Positions 57,008 through 60,907 of a DNA stretch of 60,907 nt are shown here, in pieces. This DNA comes from Oscillospiraceae bacterium (GTDB lineage: Bacteria > Bacillota > Clostridia > Oscillospirales > Oscillospiraceae), in NCBI GenBank assembly GCA_902798545.1, contig CADBWQ010000015.1, positions 1 to 60,907 of the forward strand. The letters are read 5' to 3'. Within the stretch, counting starts at the first letter, position 1. The number at the start of each line of letters is the position of its first letter. The notes under the pieces are model-generated. The model worked only from the letters and a program-made list of their open reading frames with translations. It ran no database searches and had not been told where the DNA came from. The translations under genes and the position numbers were made by a program.

Positions 57008-58270
57008 ATGAAGAAGTATCTGTTGCCCCTGCTGCTGATCGTGGCGCTGCTGCTCTGCGGCTGCGGCGCGGCGGCCAATGCGTCAGAGAAGGCAGCGGCG
57101 TCGGCGACGCCGGAAGCGACACCGACACCCACGCCGACGCCGACCCCGACACCGCCGCAGGAGGTCACCTTCCCGGACGGCAGCGTGCACAGACTGGAGG
57201 AGAGCAGTCTTACGCTCACAACGCTGAAGCACGCAGACGTGGATGCGTATGCCGACTGCCTGAAGCAGATGAAGAACCTGACAGCGGTCGACCTGGGCGA
57301 GGAGAGCGAAGCGCGCGGGCTCAGCTGGGAGGACATCGGCAAGCTGGAGGCGGCCTGCCCGGGGGCGGAGCTGAAGTACGGATTCACACTGTTCGAAAAG
57401 CACTTTACGACGATGGATGAGGAGATGAACTTCCACCACGTCCCGATGGACGACGAGGGTGCCGCGGTCCGGGAGGTCCTTCCGCACATGAAACACTGCA
57501 GACTGCTGGATATGGACTTCACAGGGGTCAGCTCCGAACGGATGGCGGAGATCCGGGATGAGTATCCGGACATGAAGGTGGTCTGGCGCATCTTCTTCGG
57601 AACGGACTGCAGCGTGCGGACGGATGTGGAGCGGATCCTGGCGTCAAATCTGAATCATGCGCTGAACAATTACAACACGAAAGAACTCAAGTACTGCACG
57701 AAGGTGAGGCTCTTCGACGTCGGACACAACCAGGGGCTCAGCGACTTCAGCTTCCTGGAGTATATGCCGGATCTGGAGGTTGTCATCGTCAGCATGACCG
57801 GGTTCAACGACCTGAATGTACTGCGCAACGCCAAGAACCTCGAGTACCTTGAATTCCACTCCTGCAAGGAGGGCATGGACCTGTCCCCGCTGGTCAACAA
57901 CCCGAACCTGGAACACATCTGCTGCTGCTTCCTGGGGAGAGTGCAGGGCTGGGAAGCCATCAAATCGCTGACCAAGCTGAAGCGCTTCCACATGGGTTAT
58001 TATACGCTGCTCCCGGACGGCGCGCTGGAGGAACTGAGAGAGCTGATGCCGGACTGCGACTTCAACAACACCAATACGGTGGGCAGCACGGGCGACTGGC
58101 GCTATGAGGCCAACGCAGGCCTGGTTCCGCGGTACGCGGAGCTCTGCCAGCAGTTCGAGTATGACAACTATGCCCATGTCTGCTCGTCCTGGTTCAACGA
58201 TCCGATGTTCTACAAGGATGACGGGAGCTATGACTACAAGTCCTCCTACTGGTTTTTCCCTGCGGAATAA
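57008..58270 (+). CDS. Leucine-rich-repeat lipoprotein (paralogue C)
   Basis: 420 residues from ATG 57008 (AGAGG upstream). Lipoprotein signal LLLCGC, a PTPTPTP linker, then the same core as paralogues A and B: MAEIRDEYPDMKVVWRIFFG, VRTDVERILAS, YCTKVRLFDVGHN and MPDLEVVIVSM, then LRR strands with an unusual Cys-rich one (NLEHICCCFLGRV). C-terminus VPRYAELCQQFEYDN as in the others. It lies downstream of ccsA in the same direction and may be co-transcribed, although its function need not be linked to cytochromes. Confidence 0.77.
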   Translation: MKKYLLPLLLIVALLLCGCGAAANASEKAAASATPEATPTPTPTPTPTPPQEVTFPDGSVHRLEESSLTLTTLKHADVDAYADCLKQMKNLTAVDLGEESEARGLSWEDIGKLEAACPGAELKYGFTLFEKHFTTMDEEMNFHHVPMDDEGAAVREVLPHMKHCRLLDMDFTGVSSERMAEIRDEYPDMKVVWRIFFGTDCSVRTDVERILASNLNHALNNYNTKELKYCTKVRLFDVGHNQGLSDFSFLEYMPDLEVVIVSMTGFNDLNVLRNAKNLEYLEFHSCKEGMDLSPLVNNPNLEHICCCFLGRVQGWEAIKSLTKLKRFHMGYYTLLPDGALEELRELMPDCDFNNTNTVGSTGDWRYEANAGLVPRYAELCQQFEYDNYAHVCSSWFNDPMFYKDDGSYDYKSSYWFFPAE

Positions 58271-58281
58271 GAAGATGAAAT

Positions 58282-58316
58282 AAAAACACCCGCTTCCGAC
58301 GGAAGCGGGTGTTTTT
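58282..58316. terminator. Bidirectional terminator between LRR paralogue C and gph
   Basis: 16-bp perfect stem (58282-58297/58301-58316) with A5 at one end and T5 at the other. Confidence 0.9.
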
Positions 58317-58354
58317 CGTGAAAGCAGTCATGCGCAGAGGGCCGTGCCCTGCAT

Positions 58355-59005
58355 TCAGCCCAGCAGCAGAGCCCCGAGCTCCGTGGGCGTATGGGCCAGT
58401 GTCACGGCGCCGGCCTCGAGAAGCTGCGGCTCATCCCGGAAACCCCAGGTGACAGAGATGCAGTCCATCCCAGCATTCCGCGCGGTCTCAAGATCGACCT
58501 CGGAGTCGCCGATATAGACACAGCGTTCCGGCGGGACGCCCATCCTGGCAGCGGCGGTGAGAACGGTGTCGGGGGCAGGCTTGCGCCGGACGGAAGGACT
58601 CTCGCCGACGGTGTATGCCAGCAGCCCGGAGAAAAAGCTCTCCGCCAGCTCCTGGACGGCCGGATCGGGCTTGTTGGAGACGATGGCGAGCAGGAGGCCC
58701 TCGGCGCGCAGCGCCTCCATGAGCGGAACAATGCCCGCGTAGGGGGCAGTTTTGATCCGGCAGTGCGCGTCATACCAGGGCTTGTAGAAGTCCAGAACCC
58801 GGCTCTGAAGCTCCTGAGGGGTGTCCCGGGGGACACAGTGCGCCACGAGAAAGGCCGCACCGTTGCCGAGACTCTGACGGACATGTTCAAGGCTTACCGG
58901 CGGAAGAGAGAACTGCGCGAGGGAGTAGTTGACGGAATCGTACAGATCGTCCAGCGTGTTCAGGACGGTTCCGTCCATGTCGAACAAGACAGCCTGATAA
59001 CGCAT
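58355..59005 (-). CDS. gph: HAD-family phosphoglycolate phosphatase-like hydrolase
   Basis: 216 residues with all HAD motifs: I VLFDMDGTVLNT, II AIVSNKPD, III RRKPAPD, IV YIGDSEVDLETARNAG, and a helical cap domain after motif I (LYDSVNYSLAQFSLPPVSLE). Gph-like enzymes clear 2-phosphoglycolate or other small phosphates; the substrate is inferred only from family. Its ATG overlaps the stop of the CoA-transferase gene by one base, so the two are co-transcribed leftward. Confidence 0.83.
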   Translation of the reverse strand: MRYQAVLFDMDGTVLNTLDDLYDSVNYSLAQFSLPPVSLEHVRQSLGNGAAFLVAHCVPRDTPQELQSRVLDFYKPWYDAHCRIKTAPYAGIVPLMEALRAEGLLLAIVSNKPDPAVQELAESFFSGLLAYTVGESPSVRRKPAPDTVLTAAARMGVPPERCVYIGDSEVDLETARNAGMDCISVTWGFRDEPQLLEAGAVTLAHTPTELGALLLG

Positions 59006-60312
59006 CAGATCAGGATCCCGCGTTTCTTCGCCTCAAAGCGCAGTTCATCGCGGAAGTCGGGGTGGGCGATGGCGATGAGCTGGCTGACGCGGGAGGAGAG
59101 CGTCTGGCCGCGCAGGTGCGCAATGCCGTACTCGGTCACGATATAGTCGACGTCGTTCTTGCTGGTGGTGACAACGGCGCCGGGGGTGAGAACGGGCTTG
59201 ATCTTGCTGATCGTGCCGCCCTTGGCGGTGGAGGAAAAGGCGATGAAGCTTTTGCCGCCTTTGGACTGGCAGGCGCCGCGGACATAGTCCACCTGGCCGC
59301 CGGAACCGGACATGATCTTCGTGCCGATGCTCTCGGCACAGACCTGGCCGAAGAGGTCGACCTCGAGGGCCGCATTGATGGAGATCATGTTGTCGTTCTG
59401 ACAGATGACCTCGGGATTGTTTACATAATCCACGGGCAGGATTTCGATGGCGGGGTTATCGTCGATGTAGTCGTTGATCGCCTTGGAGCCGAAGGCGAAG
59501 GTGGTCACGCTCTTGCCGCGGTGGATCTGCTTTCTGCTGTTGTTGACAGCGCCGCACTCGATCAGGTCGACCATGGAGCTGGTGAACATCTCGGTATGGA
59601 TCCCGAGGTCATGCTTGGATTTCAGAGCCATGCCCACCGCGTCGGGGATCGCGCCGATGCCGAGCTGGATGCAGGCGCCGTCCGGAATCAGCTCGGCGAT
59701 GAGGTTGCCGATGGTGATGCTGACCTCATCCAGGGTCGGCGCGGGCAGCGTCGGAAGGTCGAAGGTGTTCTCCACAAGGCCGTCGATCTGGCTGATGTGC
59801 AGCTGGGTGCCGCACACGGCGCGGGGTGTGTTTTCATTCACCTCGACAAAAATGTGCTTTGCCTTGTCGATCATGGCGGGGGAGTAGGAACTCACGGTGC
59901 CCAGGCTGAAATACCCGTGTTTGTCCATGGGGGAGACAGAGACACAGAATGCGTCGTATTCATAGTTCGCGCGGATGTGACGGGGACAGTCGCGGTAGTA
60001 GTTGGGAATATAATCCGCGATTCCCGCGGCAAGGGCTTTCCGGGCGCCGCCGCTGGCAAACCAGGATTCACCGGTCACCCGGCCGGAGAGATGATCATCC
60101 GCAAAGAACGCATAGGGATAGGTGTCAAGGAGCATCTGGACACGGACGCCGGAGAGAGAGGAGCTCTCCGCCCGCCTGCAGATGGCGTCGATGATAGCAG
60201 GAGTCTGGCCGATGGCGGCATCCATACCGATCAGCCAGCCGTTTTCCACACGGGCGGCGACTTCGTCGGCGGTGAGTTTCTTCCGGGCATAGAGGGCTTT
60301 ATAGTCGTTCAT
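59005..60312 (-). CDS. Acetyl-CoA hydrolase/transferase family CoA-transferase (4-hydroxybutyrate or butyryl-CoA type)
   Basis: 435 residues from the ATG at 60312 (GGAGG 7 nt upstream; the TTG at 60330 is less likely). Transfers CoA between acyl-CoA and acetate. Family features: IPDGACIQLGIGAIPDAVG, EMFTSSMVDLIECG, and the catalytic-Glu region CAESIGTKIMSGSGGQVDYV, RGACQSKGGKSFIAFSSTAK and VTEYGIAHLRGQTLSSR. Sequence alone does not decide between 4-hydroxybutyrate CoA-transferase and butyryl-CoA:acetate CoA-transferase. Together with ptb it points to butyrate-type fermentation. Confidence 0.85.
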   Translation of the reverse strand: MNDYKALYARKKLTADEVAARVENGWLIGMDAAIGQTPAIIDAICRRAESSSLSGVRVQMLLDTYPYAFFADDHLSGRVTGESWFASGGARKALAAGIADYIPNYYRDCPRHIRANYEYDAFCVSVSPMDKHGYFSLGTVSSYSPAMIDKAKHIFVEVNENTPRAVCGTQLHISQIDGLVENTFDLPTLPAPTLDEVSITIGNLIAELIPDGACIQLGIGAIPDAVGMALKSKHDLGIHTEMFTSSMVDLIECGAVNNSRKQIHRGKSVTTFAFGSKAINDYIDDNPAIEILPVDYVNNPEVICQNDNMISINAALEVDLFGQVCAESIGTKIMSGSGGQVDYVRGACQSKGGKSFIAFSSTAKGGTISKIKPVLTPGAVVTTSKNDVDYIVTEYGIAHLRGQTLSSRVSQLIAIAHPDFRDELRFEAKKRGILI

Positions 60313-60422
60313 TCTGAATCCTCCAAACAAGACCCGCCGGGGAGGCGGTTAATACAAACTATATTCTACACTATTTCATGAGAGATTACCAGATGCAGAA
60401 AAAGAAAAAAGAGCATAAAAAA

Positions 60423-60454
60423 CAAACTCGAAGCCCGGGAGGGCCTCGAGTTTG
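60423..60454 (-). terminator. Terminator downstream of oadB (leftward)
   Basis: Stem CAAACTCGA/TCGAGTTTG plus GCCC/GGGC with one mismatch (60423-60454); on the minus strand it is followed by a T-rich tract (60391-60422). Confidence 0.75.
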
Positions 60455-60537
60455 AGAGGATGAAGAAATGCCATCCATCGCGGTGCAGCCCCCGTGTGGT
60501 AGGGGAGAACACCTGAGCAAATGGAGTTCTTCTGATA

Positions 60538-60907
60538 TCAGCCGCCGAACACGGCGAGCAGGAAGCCTGCCGCCACGGCGGAACCGATGACGCCGGCCAC
60601 GTTCGGACCCATGGCGTGCATCAGCAGGAAGTTGGACGGATTTGCCCTTGCGCCCTCCAGCTGGCTGACGCGGGCGGCCATCGGGACCGCAGACACGCCG
60701 GCGGAACCGATCAGCGGGTTAATCTTGCCGCCCGAGAGCTTGCACATCAGCTTGCCCAGCAGAAGGCCGCCGACGGTCGCAAACTCAAAGGCGATCAGGC
60801 CCAGCACAACGATGAAGATCGTCTGCGGGGTCAGGAAGCGGTAGTACACCGCCGTCGCACCAACCGAGGTGGACAGGAAGATCGTCACGATGTTCATCAG
60901 GGCGTTC
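60538..60907 (-). CDS. oadB: Sodium-pumping decarboxylase beta subunit (OadB/GcdB), partial (5' end beyond window)
   Basis: The last ~122 codons are visible on the minus strand, open to the window edge. The sequence has the highly conserved C-terminal core [40 protein letters not shown] and a hydrophobic end. Beta subunits couple decarboxylation of carboxybiotin (from oxaloacetate, methylmalonyl-CoA or glutaconyl-CoA) to Na+ export. Which acid is used cannot be told here; glutaconyl- or methylmalonyl-CoA decarboxylase are both possible beside a CoA-transferase. Confidence 0.92.
   Translation of the reverse strand, partial: NALMNIVTIFLSTSVGATAVYYRFLTPQTIFIVVLGLIAFEFATVGGLLLGKLMCKLSGGKINPLIGSAGVSAVPMAARVSQLEGARANPSNFLLMHAMGPNVAGVIGSAVAAGFLLAVFGG

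Overview
The window looks like the chromosome of an anaerobic, fermentative member of Clostridia (Bacillota), probably an uncultured gut or rumen lineage. The evidence is a tryptophan T-box leader ahead of a trpXYZ transporter, Rrf2/IscS/IscU, phosphate butyryltransferase, a 4-hydroxybutyrate/butyryl-type CoA-transferase, a sodium-pumping decarboxylase beta subunit, HypA, a MoxR/VWA pair, VanY-type carboxypeptidases, a Wzz/BY-kinase/PHP-phosphatase exopolysaccharide head and many TTGACA-17-TATAAT promoters. This placement is inference; no rRNA gene is present. Core genes are visibly GC-rich, whereas about 29.7-46.9 kb is AT-richer and looks like an accessory island.

Layout. 1-12.1 kb: start of a TRAP-transporter binding protein (leftward), glycerol-1-phosphate dehydrogenase, MgtC-like membrane protein, MoxR ATPase + VWA protein, two VanY-like proteins (the second lacking the catalytic Glu), NusG-domain-II protein + Gx transporter, a large Fe-S/FAD oxidoreductase and HypA. 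12.1-19.6 kb: phosphate butyryltransferase, tRNA-Met and tRNA-Glu, T-box(Trp)-trpXYZ, and rrf2-iscS-iscU. 19.7-25.8 kb: exopolysaccharide regulatory operon (deacetylase-like anchored protein, Wzz, BY-kinase, PHP phosphatase, a sortase-fold lipoprotein without catalytic His/Cys, a secreted acidic protein, LCP ligase). 25.8-36.9 kb: accessory segment with a FimB-sized tyrosine recombinase, a helicase carrying eight helicase-associated repeats, a truncated sugar transferase, a WecA-GT4 fusion, a sugar transferase fused to a winged helix, and a cluster of AAA ATPases associated with three copies of a nested palindrome. 36.9-46.7 kb: hemicellulose cluster (AraC-GH39 fusion, GH43, sugar ABC binding protein and two permeases without ATPase, and an unassigned, possibly helical-barrel protein). 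47.2-60.9 kb: rpsB (frameshifted by a perfect 44-bp tandem duplication), tsf, two leucine-rich-repeat surface proteins, cysE, nrfA-resB-ccsA, a third LRR paralogue, and leftward gph, CoA-transferase and oadB (cut by the window edge).

The most unusual material is (i) the TGAAA-n4-TGCGG-n4-CCGCA-n4-TTTCA palindromes around a DUF4143 ATPase, (ii) the recombinase/helicase pair inside a rearranged exopolysaccharide locus with two sugar-transferase remnants, one now fused to the tail of an unrelated regulator-like gene, (iii) short tandem duplications at gene ends (iscU, tsf, trpY start, rpsB interior), and (iv) enzyme-fold paralogues that have lost catalytic residues.
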